Assembly: GCF_014831675.1 (NCBI RefSeq) | Contig: NZ_VJXY01000036.1 | Location: 16,935-80,934 of the forward strand | Origin: Komarekiella delphini-convector SJRDD-AB1 | GTDB lineage: Bacteria > Cyanobacteriota > Cyanobacteriia > Cyanobacteriales > Nostocaceae | Reading direction: 5' to 3' | Length of the DNA: 64,000 nucleotides | Part shown: positions 27,000 to 35,306 of the stretch, one piece after another | Layout of the letters: each line of letters opens with the position of its first letter | Numbering within the stretch: position 1 is the stretch's first letter | Made by a program: the position numbers and the translations under genes | The notes under the pieces: generated by a model | Told to the model about the DNA's origin: nothing | Databases searched by the model: none | What the model saw: the letters and a program-made list of their open reading frames with translations, nothing else

Positions 27000-28343
27000 A
27001 TGGCTGAAGAACTGCATTTTCAAGGTGATGGTAGCAATCGCCTACCACCCCAAAATATTGAGGCGGAAGAAGCAATTTTGGGGGGAATTTTACTAGATCC
27101 AGAAGCGATTAGTCGAGTTAGCGATCGCCTCCTTCCCGAAGCTTTTTACATTAGCGCTCATAAAGATATCTATCAAGCAGCTGTGAGGCTCCACACTCAA
27201 GGTAAACCCACAGACTTACTCGCGGTTACAAGTTGGTTGGCTGACCATGATATCCTGACCCGCATTGGTGGCAGAAATAAATTAGCAACTCTGGTAGACC
27301 GCACAGTGTCAGCAGTCAATATCGACTCCTTGGCAGGGTTGGTGATGGAAAAATACCTGCGGCGACAGTTAATCAAAGCAGGCAATGAAATTGTGCATCT
27401 CGGTTACGAGACAGAAACCGAGTTACCAATCGTCCTCGATCAGGCAGAACAGAAAGTTTTCGGCGTTACTCAAGAACGTCCCCAATCAGGTCTAATTCAC
27501 ATTTCTGATACCCTGATTAATAATTTCCAGGATATTGAAGATCGAAATCAAGGTATTGCCTTACCTGGTATTCCCTGCGGATTTTATGATTTAGATGCCA
27601 TGACCAGTGGCTTTCAGCGTTCTGATTTGATTATTGTCGCTGGTAGGCCATCAATGGGAAAAACGGCCTTTTGTTTGAACCTTGCTCATAATATTGCTGC
27701 TTCTTATAAATTACCGGTTGCTGTTTTCAGCTTGGAAATGTCCAAAGAGCAACTAACGCAACGTTTATTAGCTAGCGAAGCGCAAATTGAAAGCAGTTAT
27801 CTGCGGAGTGGACGCCTCAGTCAAACACAGTGGGAACCTTTAAGCCGTGCTATTGGTATCCTCTCGGAAATGCCAATTTATATCGACGACACGCCGAATA
27901 TTACAGTCACACAAATGCGTAGTCAGGCGCGGCGACTCCAAGCAGAACAAGGAACTGAACTAGGATTAATTGTTATAGATTACTTGCAATTAATGGAAGG
28001 AGGAGGTGATAACCGCGTCCAAGAGTTATCAAAAATTACGCGTCAACTCAAAGGTTTAGCGCGTGAATTATCTGTACCAGTTATTGCACTATCTCAGTTA
28101 AGCCGAGGAGTAGAAGCACGCACCAATAAGCGCCCAATGCTATCGGATTTGAGAGAGAGCGGAAGTATTGAACAAGATGCGGATTTAGTAATAATGTTGT
28201 ACCGCGATGAATATTACTCTCCAGATACTCCAGATCGCGGAATTGCAGAAGTAATCGTAGCTAAACACCGCAACGGGCCAACTGGTACTGTAAAACTTCT
28301 ATTTAATCCACAGTTTACAAAGTTTCAGAATCTCAAACTTTAA
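27000..28343 (+). CDS. dnaB: Replicative DNA helicase DnaB, without intein
   Basis: About 447 residues, the ordinary DnaB length. The N-terminal domain begins PPQNIEAEEAILGGILLDPE. The RecA-like domain has Walker A AGRPSMGKTAFCLNLA, Walker B LIVIDYLQLM and the conserved LSDLRESGSIEQDAD near the C-terminus. It unwinds DNA ahead of the replisome. I choose ATG 27000; a TTG at 26994 is in frame but unnecessary. Some cyanobacterial DnaB proteins carry an intein; here the helicase motifs run uninterrupted. Confidence 0.97.
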   Translation: MAEELHFQGDGSNRLPPQNIEAEEAILGGILLDPEAISRVSDRLLPEAFYISAHKDIYQAAVRLHTQGKPTDLLAVTSWLADHDILTRIGGRNKLATLVDRTVSAVNIDSLAGLVMEKYLRRQLIKAGNEIVHLGYETETELPIVLDQAEQKVFGVTQERPQSGLIHISDTLINNFQDIEDRNQGIALPGIPCGFYDLDAMTSGFQRSDLIIVAGRPSMGKTAFCLNLAHNIAASYKLPVAVFSLEMSKEQLTQRLLASEAQIESSYLRSGRLSQTQWEPLSRAIGILSEMPIYIDDTPNITVTQMRSQARRLQAEQGTELGLIVIDYLQLMEGGGDNRVQELSKITRQLKGLARELSVPVIALSQLSRGVEARTNKRPMLSDLRESGSIEQDADLVIMLYRDEYYSPDTPDRGIAEVIVAKHRNGPTGTVKLLFNPQFTKFQNLKL

Positions 28344-28369
28344 TAATTTAGCAAAACAAAATAATTAGT

Positions 28370-28510
28370 AAAAGGGACTGGGTACTGGGGATTAAAGACT
28401 GGGGATTGGGTAAAAACGGAAAAATTCTAGAAGTGGCTTTAATCCCAAACTTATTTTGGAACATCTTCACAGTCCCCAGTCCCCAGTCCCCAGTCCCCAG
28501 TACCCAATCC
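28370..28510. repeat. Paired CCCCAGT-type STRR arrays between convergent genes
   Basis: GGGGATT/GGGTACT-type heptads at 28375-28410 face CCCCAGT heptads at 28471-28510 in inverted orientation, so the two arrays can form a long hairpin with a ~60 bp loop. The block lies between dnaB (plus) and the FKBP gene (minus), where a bidirectional terminator would be useful. The FKBP stop codon is only three bases from the array. Function as a terminator is inferred. Confidence 0.75.
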
Positions 28511-29032
28511 CTACTTAACGTCCAACAATTCCACATCAAACAACAGAGTGGCGTTAGGTGGAATCACACCACCAGCACCGCGAGAACCATAACCTAACTC
28601 AGGGGGGATGATTAACTGGCGTTGACCACCTACCTTCATTGTGCCAACTCCTTCATCCCAACCCTTGATTACCTGTCCGACGCCGATTTTAAAGTCGAAG
28701 GGTTGACCGCGATCGCGTGAGCTATCAAATTTAGTACCATCTTCTAAAGTGCCAGTGTAATGTACCACGACCTTTTGTCCGGTTTTAGGAGTCGCTCCAG
28801 TCCCCTCTTTTAATTCGACATACTTCAATCCAGAAGGGGTGGTTACAGCATTAGCATCAGACATAGTATTACTCGCAATTAAGGTATTGTTTTCAGTTTC
28901 AGTCGTAGGCACTGGTAGTGTTTGGGACAATTGGGTAGCAATGGCAGTATCCTGTCTACCGCCAACTTGCGCCAACACCAAAAGCACAACACATGCCAGC
29001 ATGAACACCACGCTGAGAAATATTGCTTTCAA
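28511..29032 (-). CDS. FKBP-type peptidyl-prolyl cis-trans isomerase, membrane-anchored/exported
   Basis: A 173-residue protein. Residues ~3-24 form a hydrophobic signal or anchor (FLSVVFMLACVVLLVLAQV). The FKBP domain (~70-173) is complete: VVVHYTGTLEDGTKFDSS, GQPFDFKIGVGQVIKGWDEG, and GYGSRGAGGVIPPNATLLF. It catalyses proline isomerisation, probably in the periplasm or thylakoid lumen. There is a short Ser/Thr/Asn-rich linker between anchor and domain. It is convergent with dnaB. Confidence 0.94.
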   Translation of the reverse strand: MKAIFLSVVFMLACVVLLVLAQVGGRQDTAIATQLSQTLPVPTTETENNTLIASNTMSDANAVTTPSGLKYVELKEGTGATPKTGQKVVVHYTGTLEDGTKFDSSRDRGQPFDFKIGVGQVIKGWDEGVGTMKVGGQRQLIIPPELGYGSRGAGGVIPPNATLLFDVELLDVK

Positions 29033-29110
29033 AATCAGTTCTCCCTACTTAGGTAGCCTGGTAAAAGGATTACCAACAGAACACATTTAGTTTAAATCAC
29101 AAAGGACATT

Positions 29111-29434
29111 CTAACGCCAAAGCTTATTTTCTAAATCGCGCACTTGACGCTCTAAACGGTCAATTCTACCCCGCAGTTCGTCCACCTCAGACTGGCGAGC
29201 TACCCCTAAATCCTGCATCATATTTCGCATTTGTCGTTGCATTTGGACATCCCAATTTCCCTGCTCCGACTTTAATTGCTGTGCAATATCATCAATCACA
29301 GCCTTGGCTTGTTCAGGATTGAGCTTACCATCTTTAACTAAGTCATCGCTGACTTGCCGTAGTTTTTCTGCAACTATAGATGTTGTACCAAGACCTACCA
29401 TCATTAATTGTTGCAACCAGTTATTATTATCCAT
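29111..29434 (-). CDS. Phasin-like small helical protein
   Basis: A 107-residue protein starting MDNNNWLQQLMMVGLGTTSI. It has a short amphipathic N-terminal helix, a DG-x-L-x-PEQAK segment and a C-terminal heptad coiled coil (VDELRGRIDRLERQVRDLEN). This layout fits the phasin / PHA-granule-associated-like family of cyanobacteria. The ATG at 29434 has GGAAGGGAG just upstream, so it is preferred over a longer frame starting at 29494. It is divergent from the TIGR03792 gene. The partner is unknown. Confidence 0.75.
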   Translation of the reverse strand: MDNNNWLQQLMMVGLGTTSIVAEKLRQVSDDLVKDGKLNPEQAKAVIDDIAQQLKSEQGNWDVQMQRQMRNMMQDLGVARQSEVDELRGRIDRLERQVRDLENKLWR

Positions 29435-29568
29435 ACTCCCTTCCTCTTCTTGTTTCAAACCAGCCGACCCTTGCTCCTGAGTGTACGCAATCAAGCTATG
29501 CTGTAAGCGTAGTTATTCTAGCCTACAGCTCTATTTTGGCAAATTGGCAAGCACAGGGATCACAGGGC

Positions 29569-29874
29569 GTGGTTATAGAACTCCTTAAATTTCATGTTGC
29601 TCCCGATTTACGGGAAAATTTTATTCAGAAGGATGCAGAAATTTGGACAGCAGCGCTGGCTAAGTATCCTGGGTTTCTCGGTAAAGAAGTTTGGATTACT
29701 CCCGACAACTCCAAAGAAGTTATCCTAATCATTCGTTGGGCAACGCGAGAACAGTGGAAAGCTATACCCCAAGCAGATTTGCAGGCTATTGAAAACAAAT
29801 TTGCCCAAGTAGTGGGAACTCATCCGATTATGGAATCAGCGGAGTATCAAGTACGGAAATTCCCCCATATTTGA
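29569..29874 (+). CDS. TIGR03792-family protein (ABM-like)
   Basis: About 101 residues from a GTG start. VIELLKFHVAPDLRENFIQK, EIWTAALAKYPGFLGKEVWI, and IIRWATREQWKAIPQ match the small cyanobacterial family I know as TIGR03792, a dimeric alpha-beta barrel-like fold related to antibiotic-biosynthesis monooxygenase domains. The frame extends upstream to 29380, but that part overlaps the divergent phasin-like gene and looks non-coding. The function of the family is unknown. Confidence 0.75.
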   Translation: MVIELLKFHVAPDLRENFIQKDAEIWTAALAKYPGFLGKEVWITPDNSKEVILIIRWATREQWKAIPQADLQAIENKFAQVVGTHPIMESAEYQVRKFPHI

Positions 29875-30023
29875 CGGTAATGCGTAGACATGCAGTGTTG
29901 AGGTAAGTCGCAGTTGGTTTGCGTTGGTTGCAAACTGCTTAACTTGAAAGGCTTGTCGCTAGATATTTAGGAATTGATTGCGATCGCGCAAACTATGAAG
30001 GTGTAACGCTGTAATGACTTTAT

Positions 30024-30104
30024 TGGTACGATGTCCAAGGACAAAGGTTGCCGACATCAGAAGAACGCATCAAACAAGCAGTAGACACAGATACTTTTAG
30101 CTAA
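30024..30104 (+). pseudogene. Remnant of a Uma2-family (PD-(D/E)XK-like) protein C-terminus
   Basis: This frame reads WYDVQGQRLPTSEERIKQAV and ends in a TAA at 30102-30104. It resembles the C-terminal tail of Uma2-family proteins common in cyanobacteria (…YDxxGxxLPTxEER…). No upstream part of a Uma2 domain remains in frame, so it is a decayed fragment. The rest of 29875-30194 shows no feature. The assignment rests on a short stretch and is tentative. Confidence 0.4.
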
Positions 30105-30194
30105 AGGCAATGCAAGGATTACTTAAATTCTTGACTGCAATCCTGCTATACTTTTTCAAGTTTTTCCTGTACTAAAGTTTTTAGTAAATTTACA

Positions 30195-31052
30195 ATGTCA
30201 ACATCAAGTGATACGCAAAAGCAGATGTATGAGGCTTATGCCTCGTCATACAAAATTTTTTTAAAAAATTGGCAAGTTAACCGACAAAAAGCTTTAGAGA
30301 TGCTTGACAAGCATCTTAAAAGCAGTCTTCCTGAGCAAGCAGAGGTTTCAGTGTTAAGTGTTGGCCCGGGCCCTGGAGAGTTCGATAAGCAATTTATCCA
30401 CTTCCTCCAGCAAAATATGGCTGAGGGACAAGCATTAAAGTATGTAGTAGTGGAGCCTAATCATATTCATCGGCAGATCTTTGAAGCAACGATGCAGTCT
30501 GCTAATTTTGGCAAAGTGCATTTCGAGATGCATCCGATGAGTATTGAGGATTTTCAGACAAATGACAAATTTGACTGTATCCATTTCACGCATTCAATTT
30601 ACCATATGCCCGGTCAAGAGAGGCGCTTAATCCTTAAGTCGCTTGATATGCTCAAAGACGGAGGAGTTGTTTTCATCACTCTAGATACAGAAGAAGCAGT
30701 GATATTTAAATTGATTACGAAATACGCAGAGGTCGTTGGGAATGAGCAATATTGGCAAGAAGGGTCTTCCCAGATGATGGAATCAAATAAGTTACGTAAA
30801 ATTATCGATGATATCGGTCTGTCGTATAAATTTGAAAGCTATCCCGAATATCTAGATGTTTCTGCTTGCTTTGAGCATAATTCCGAAGAAGGTAAAGTAT
30901 TGATGGATTTCCTTTTCCAGGCTAACTTAAGTAACGCCTCTCCCGAATTAAATCAGCAGCTACTTTCCCTAGTTGACGAAGTGGCGATTGATCAGAATAG
31001 TCGCAAAATGTTGTATTTGCCGGCTGGCACATTTGTGATGCCAAAACAATAG
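30195..31052 (+). CDS. SAM methyltransferase, histamine N-methyltransferase-like
   Basis: A 285-residue class I methyltransferase. The SAM-binding motif I is VLSVGPGPGEFDKQF, motif II ends YVVVEPN, and HFTHSIYHM is the post-motif III region. The whole length, including LRKIIDDIGLSYKFESY and YLDVSACFEHNSEEGKVLMD near the C-terminus, lines up by eye with what I remember of animal histamine N-methyltransferase (LSIGGGAGEID, DISDCF). The residues that contact histamine in the human enzyme (Glu28, Gln143, Asn283) appear not to be kept, so the substrate is probably different. It stands alone; the neighbouring cyanase gene is ~285 bp downstream. Confidence 0.8.
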   Translation: MSTSSDTQKQMYEAYASSYKIFLKNWQVNRQKALEMLDKHLKSSLPEQAEVSVLSVGPGPGEFDKQFIHFLQQNMAEGQALKYVVVEPNHIHRQIFEATMQSANFGKVHFEMHPMSIEDFQTNDKFDCIHFTHSIYHMPGQERRLILKSLDMLKDGGVVFITLDTEEAVIFKLITKYAEVVGNEQYWQEGSSQMMESNKLRKIIDDIGLSYKFESYPEYLDVSACFEHNSEEGKVLMDFLFQANLSNASPELNQQLLSLVDEVAIDQNSRKMLYLPAGTFVMPKQ

Positions 31053-31336
31053 TACAAGCAAAGTAAAATTTATTGTTATATTGGCTCGACTTGATCCATT
31101 TTCGCATCCGGCGATCGCATAAGTTAAAACCCTTATGCAAATAAGCTTTTGTCTTTTTCGATTTCATCCAAACTAATCACGTCAGGTAAAGTTGTTGCCA
31201 CACAGCTAGAACTTTTGCCAGATTACAAGGGTTATGTTCTGGGATTTTAATAAAGTCGAGCTTCCCAAAAAAAAGCGATCACCTTAATCTTAGTGATGAT
31301 TAGTCAGAATTATTACAGATTTGGAGGAGTTATTAG

Positions 31337-31777
31337 GTGTCTATTCCCGAAATTACTCAAAAACTATTAGCTGCAAAACAAAACAAAGGACTGAGCTTTG
31401 CTGATTTAGAAAAAATTCTTGGACGTGATGAAGTCTGGATTGCTGCTTTATTCTACCGTCAAGCTAGTGCTTCTGAGGAAGAGGCCAAGTTACTAGTTGA
31501 AGCATTAGAATTAGATGCAAGTTATATTCAAGAATTGATTACATACCCTGTGAAAGGATTGGGCCCAATTGTCCCAACTGACCCACTAATTTATCGTTTC
31601 TACGAAATTATTCAGGTATATGGATTACCAATTAAAGCCGTAATTCATGAGAAATTTGGTGATGGAATTATGAGCGCCATTGACTTTACTTTAGATGTGG
31701 AAAAAGAAGAAGACCCCAAAGGCGATCGCGTTAAAATTATTATGTCTGGTAAATTTCTTTCATACAAAAAGTGGTAG
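31337..31777 (+). CDS. cynS: Cyanate hydratase (cyanase)
   Basis: A 146-residue protein of normal cyanase length. The N-terminal helical domain is followed by the catalytic domain with [14 protein letters not shown] and [14 protein letters not shown], containing the conserved Arg, Glu and Ser that form the active site in the decamer. It converts cyanate and bicarbonate to ammonia and CO2. The start is GTG with a strong GGAGGAG upstream. No NtcA box of the GTA-N8-TAC form was seen in the 280 bp upstream region. Confidence 0.96.
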   Translation: MSIPEITQKLLAAKQNKGLSFADLEKILGRDEVWIAALFYRQASASEEEAKLLVEALELDASYIQELITYPVKGLGPIVPTDPLIYRFYEIIQVYGLPIKAVIHEKFGDGIMSAIDFTLDVEKEEDPKGDRVKIIMSGKFLSYKKW

Positions 31778-31859
31778 CGTTTTAGTCAGTTATAAAAACT
31801 TTTGCACTTGATAATGATTCCTTAATAGTACAAGCTCCCGGACTGATCCGTAGGGTCAA

Positions 31860-32070
31860 TCCAAAATCTGTCTTGGAAAGTTCTGATGCCTTCTCTTCTC
31901 CTATCGGAGACACTCGTGAACGAGAGGCTTGTCTGCTACACCCTGCGCGTAGCTTGCTTCCCCGTAGGGGTACGCCAACGGCAACCCCTTCGGGGAACGG
32001 AGGAAGCCTCCGCACCCTGCGGGATCTTGCTACAGACTTTCCGCAAAATCTAAAATCTAAAATTGTCTGA
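31860..32070. repeat. Interspersed GC-rich repeat cluster downstream of cynS
   Basis: A 200 bp patch rich in short inverted motifs: ACTCGTGAACGAGAGGC, CCCCGTAGGGGTACGCC, CCCCTTCGGGGAACGG and CACCCTGCGGGATC. These are the same style as repeats at 55795-56015 and 61372-61432. The segment has no convincing ORF on either strand. The gap up to the methyltransferase gene is otherwise AT-rich and featureless. Confidence 0.6.
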
Positions 32071-32232
32071 CATATCATCAAAGGTTTCAGAATTAGATGC
32101 GAACGCAGAGCGATGCAAAGTAAACATATATTTTCTACGTTAATTTTTGCCAAAGTAATAATTTTTTAAATTAAATATTTGAACCATATCAAAACAAGTT
32201 ATAACTATAAAGTCAAAATAATTTTATAACTT

Positions 32233-33135
32233 TTGCAAGAACCAATAACGCAACGCAAAGAAACAATTTTTCATCCCTATTATGTCCAGCAAAAAGGAGC
32301 AGCGTATTTAGGTGATAGCCTTCAACTTATTAAATTCATTGCTGATAATAGTATTAATTTAATCCTGACTTCACCTCCTTTTGCTTTGACTCGAAAAAAA
32401 GAATACGGGAACGAAAGCGCTGAAAAATATATCGAGTGGTTTCTACCTTTTGCCTATGAATTTAAAAGAGTATTGGCAGATAATGGCTCATTCATTTTGG
32501 ATTTAGGTGGTGCTTATCTTCCTGGTAATCCTGTGCGGAGTATCTATCAATACGAACTTTTAGTTAGATTATGCAAGGAAGTAGGTTTTTCTCTTGCTCA
32601 AGAATTTTACCACTACAATCCTGCTCGATTACCAACCCCTGCTGAGTGGGTGACAATCAGGCGAATTCGGGTGAAAGATTCAGTAAATATAGTTTGGTGG
32701 TTGGCTAAAACACCAAATCCTAAAGCAGACAATAGAAAAGTTTTAAAACCATATAGCCAAAGTATGAAACAATTACTAAAAAATGGCTATAAAGCTCAAA
32801 TACGTCCTAGCGGACATGATATTTCTGATAAGTTTCAAAAAGATAACCAGGGTGCAATTCCGCCAAATTTACTAGAAATTGCCAATACTGAATCAAATAG
32901 TGCTTATTTACGTCAATGTAAAGCAGCAGGAGTTAAACCTCATCCAGCACGTTTTCCTCAAGGGTTCGCCGAGTTCTTCATCAAATTCTTAACTGATGAA
33001 GATGATATAGTTTTAGATCCATTTGCAGGTTCCAACACAACCGGATTTGTCGCTGAAACTTTGCAGCGCCAATGGATTTCTTTTGAAATTAATCAGGATT
33101 ATGTTGTAGGAAGCCACTATCGATTTAGTCATTAG
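32233..33135 (+). CDS. Orphan DNA methyltransferase, N4-cytosine type
   Basis: About 300 residues. Motif IV is LILTSPPFALTRKKEYG (S-P-P-F, typical of N4-cytosine enzymes), and the SAM-binding motif I is near the C-terminus as DPFAGSNTTGFVAE, so the order is that of the beta class. A TTG at 32233 is the only plausible start: a stop lies two codons upstream and no ATG or GTG is near. No restriction endonuclease gene is adjacent, so it appears solitary, like several Nostoc methyltransferases. The last codons (RFSH) and the stop lie inside a TAGTCAT repeat. Target site unknown. Confidence 0.86.
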   Translation: MQEPITQRKETIFHPYYVQQKGAAYLGDSLQLIKFIADNSINLILTSPPFALTRKKEYGNESAEKYIEWFLPFAYEFKRVLADNGSFILDLGGAYLPGNPVRSIYQYELLVRLCKEVGFSLAQEFYHYNPARLPTPAEWVTIRRIRVKDSVNIVWWLAKTPNPKADNRKVLKPYSQSMKQLLKNGYKAQIRPSGHDISDKFQKDNQGAIPPNLLEIANTESNSAYLRQCKAAGVKPHPARFPQGFAEFFIKFLTDEDDIVLDPFAGSNTTGFVAETLQRQWISFEINQDYVVGSHYRFSH

Positions 33136-33177
33136 TCATTAGTAAGAATAAAGAACAAATGACTAATGACAAATCAT
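33123..33177. repeat. TAGTCAT STRR with inverted partner at a convergent junction
   Basis: Tandem TTAGTCA heptads run from the last codons of the methyltransferase, and an inverted partner (ATGACTAATGACAAAT) ends at 33175. The arrays can form a hairpin between the methyltransferase and the small minus-strand ORF. It may act as a terminator. Confidence 0.65.
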
Positions 33178-33390
33178 TCAAATCTCTCGATTTACCTGCA
33201 TTTGATGAACTTGATCTGCTAGCTCTTGACGACTTTGATCATCCATCTTGTCAATCGCTAACATACCCATGAGAATGACCTCTTTTAAGGTTAAACGTGT
33301 TGAATGTGCCTGTTTTTGCACAATCTCCTTAATAATTGGACTAACACCGATCGCTGTACTAGCTCTAGCCACAGAATAATAGGGAAACAC
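33178..33390 (-). CDS. Small hypothetical protein, possible antitoxin-like/regulatory
   Basis: A 70-residue frame with GTG starts (33390 or slightly downstream). It is helical and charged (TLKEVILMGMLAIDKMDDQS). The stop lies at the edge of an STRR repeat. I do not recognise the family. It is included because it keeps a sensible amino-acid composition and ends convergent with the methyltransferase, but it could be spurious. Confidence 0.45.
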   Translation of the reverse strand: MFPYYSVARASTAIGVSPIIKEIVQKQAHSTRLTLKEVILMGMLAIDKMDDQSRQELADQVHQMQVNREI

Positions 33391-33535
33391 TAATGACTTA
33401 GCCTAAATACTAGCATTTCCAATAAACTTCTTCTATATATTTAAAACTTAATTTAAATGTGTTTAAAGACATAATGCTTGCGTATTGATGACATGGCATC
33501 GTATTATATCAACACCTTCAATAGTAGCTTTTAGT

Positions 33536-33772
33536 TTATTCCTCTAGAATTTCTACTAATTCTTCAATCATCACATCAAAGGTACGAGCTAACTTATGGA
33601 TAGCAGTAAAATCAACTGTTGTCATTCCAGAACGACGAGCATAGCTTCTAACTGTGCTGTAAATTACTCCAGAACGGTCAGAAACCTCTTTCAACGTCCA
33701 ACCTTTTTCTTGTGCTAGTTCTCGAATCTTTAATCTGACTAATCCCATACTTGACTGTTGATGCAATTGCAT
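33536..33772 (-). CDS. Small XRE/Cro-type helix-turn-helix regulator
   Basis: About 70-78 residues. RLKIRELAQEKGWTLKEVSD and RSGVIYSTVRSYARRSGM form the two helices of an XRE HTH, followed by LARTFDVMIEELVEIL, which is the typical last helix of Cro/cI-like domains. Two starts are possible: ATG 33772 and ATG 33748 (MGLVRLK). A perfect 14 bp palindrome spans the first and would lie just upstream of the second, which favours 33748 if it is an operator. Targets are unknown. Confidence 0.8.
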   Translation of the reverse strand: MQLHQQSSMGLVRLKIRELAQEKGWTLKEVSDRSGVIYSTVRSYARRSGMTTVDFTAIHKLARTFDVMIEELVEILEE

Positions 33773-33773
33773 C
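33760..33773. promoter_or_regulatory. Candidate operator palindrome at the HTH gene start
   Basis: GATGCAATTGCATC is a perfect 14 bp palindrome. It covers the first possible ATG of the HTH gene and lies 12 bp upstream of the alternative ATG at 33748. Autoregulation through this site is inferred from position and symmetry alone. Confidence 0.4.
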
Positions 33774-34197
33774 GTTTAATTTTATATGAGAATATTAAAA
33801 AGCGATCGCCCCCGGTCTATCAATATCCAGGCGATCACATAGCTACCTGATTTAAGGCTTTTTAAAATCAGGTAAACATTTATCATATTACCAACATCAA
33901 AGGCAAAAACATCTGCCGCTAGATAATCAAAAATTACTCATAAATCGCCAATTCTGCACTACTAGCAAAATTTGTGACACAACAAGCAGTAAGAGTAATG
34001 TTGAAGACTGTAATTTAATACCAAGAAAAATTTGCTTTGAAGAAATTGTAAATTGTCCAATATAATCCCGTTAACCCACTTTACAGAACTACACAACGTA
34101 AATAAGAATAATAATCTAACCGAAGTAAAATTTTCCTGAATCCAGCCAGTAAATGTTGTCATAGGGAAAAGCAGTGAGTAGAGGAGAAGGTAGAAGG
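33774..34197. other. Intergenic region with one hairpin
   Basis: About 420 bp, mostly AT-rich. A 10 bp stem (33844-33853 with 33865-33874, loop 11 nt) is present. It could be a terminator, but no T-run follows. No ORF is convincing. The 3' part should carry the promoter of the SGNH hydrolase gene. Confidence 0.5.
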
Positions 34198-35250
34198 ATG
34201 AGGGAACCTTATCTGTTGGCAGCAGGCTTGTTAACAGGATTGGCAATACCAGCGTCGACTCTTCCACATTTATCGATGATCCTGCCAAGCAATTCTAGAT
34301 TCCTGTGGGATTTAAAACAGGGTTCGCAGCCAACAGTAAATGAGAAAATCATCCCTAGCGTTAACCTCTTTTCTCCAGAATTGAGTAACCAGGCTTTACA
34401 ACCACTAGAGCATGTACAGCCAACAGAAGGTGAGAAAATCCCTCCTAGTGTTGATATCTCCTCTCCAGAATTCAGTAATCAGACGGAGCCATCACTTAAC
34501 CCTAATTTCTCAGCAGCAAACAGCACATATTTATCTGGAAGTCAACTTTACTACCAAAGATTAGCGGCTTTAAAAACAGGCCAGATTTATAAACGTGCAG
34601 ATGATGATAGCTTAGAGTCATTGTGGGAGTCAGCCAAAAACCACCAACTGACTTATGAGGACTGGAAAAGATTATTAGCTTTGGAAGCCAAAGCGATCGC
34701 TCAAGGTCAAGGTACAAATCATCTGAGTATCTTAGTTGGTGATTCTTTGAGCCTGTGGTTTCCCACTGAAAAACTGCCTACTGGTAAATTGTGGCTAAAT
34801 CAGGGCATATCTGGAGATACTTCTAGTGGCATTCTAAAGAGATTGGGGGCATTTTCGGCAACGCGACCTGATGTAATTTACGTCATGGCTGGAATTAATG
34901 ACTTACGCAAAGGTGCTAGTGATGCAGTAATTTTGCGTAATCACCGCCGGATTATCCGCATATTAAGGCAAAATCACCCAAAAGCCCAGATAATTGTCCA
35001 ATCAATTTTGCCTACTCGCCTTTCATCAATTTCTAATAGCCGCATTCGTAACATAAACGAACAACTTGCTTTAATAGCCAAACAACAAGGAGCTAATTAT
35101 CAAAATATTTATAGTTGGTTTACGGATTTGGAAGGCAATTTGCGTCCAGAGTTAACTACAGATGGGTTACACCTGTCTGTAGATGGCTATGATGTGTGGC
35201 GATCAGTACTACAGCAAATAGAATTCAAGCTCACTCAGCGCGAGAACTGA
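34198..35250 (+). CDS. Exported SGNH/GDSL-family hydrolase
   Basis: About 350 residues. The N-terminal hydrophobic stretch PYLLAAGLLTGLAIPAS suggests a signal peptide. The SGNH domain occupies the C-terminal half: block I LVGDSLSLW (nucleophile Ser), block II NQGISG, block III MAGINDLRKG and block V TTDGLHLSVDGY (Asp and His). It is an esterase or lipase-like enzyme acting outside the cytoplasm; polysaccharide deacetylation is one possibility. The proline/serine-rich middle contains two copies of an EGEKI/NEKII...SPELSNQ segment, a local duplication. ATG 34198 has GAGGAGAAGG upstream, better than the GTG at 34174. Confidence 0.86.
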   Translation: MREPYLLAAGLLTGLAIPASTLPHLSMILPSNSRFLWDLKQGSQPTVNEKIIPSVNLFSPELSNQALQPLEHVQPTEGEKIPPSVDISSPEFSNQTEPSLNPNFSAANSTYLSGSQLYYQRLAALKTGQIYKRADDDSLESLWESAKNHQLTYEDWKRLLALEAKAIAQGQGTNHLSILVGDSLSLWFPTEKLPTGKLWLNQGISGDTSSGILKRLGAFSATRPDVIYVMAGINDLRKGASDAVILRNHRRIIRILRQNHPKAQIIVQSILPTRLSSISNSRIRNINEQLALIAKQQGANYQNIYSWFTDLEGNLRPELTTDGLHLSVDGYDVWRSVLQQIEFKLTQREN

Positions 35251-35306
35251 GCGATCGCAATTACGGTTGCTTTCTAGTATCCGTAGAAGCACAGACAACA
35301 AAAATT

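Noticed and set aside
28348-28597. Short frames on both strands over the STRR block
   Set aside because: Their sequence is translated repeat (heptads), not protein-like.
31782-32153. 123-residue minus-strand frame downstream of cynS
   Set aside because: It runs through the GC-rich repeat cluster and has no start signal or family resemblance.
33962-34288. 108-residue minus-strand frame
   Set aside because: Hydrophobic but with no ribosome-binding site, and it overlaps the SGNH hydrolase start region; likely non-coding.
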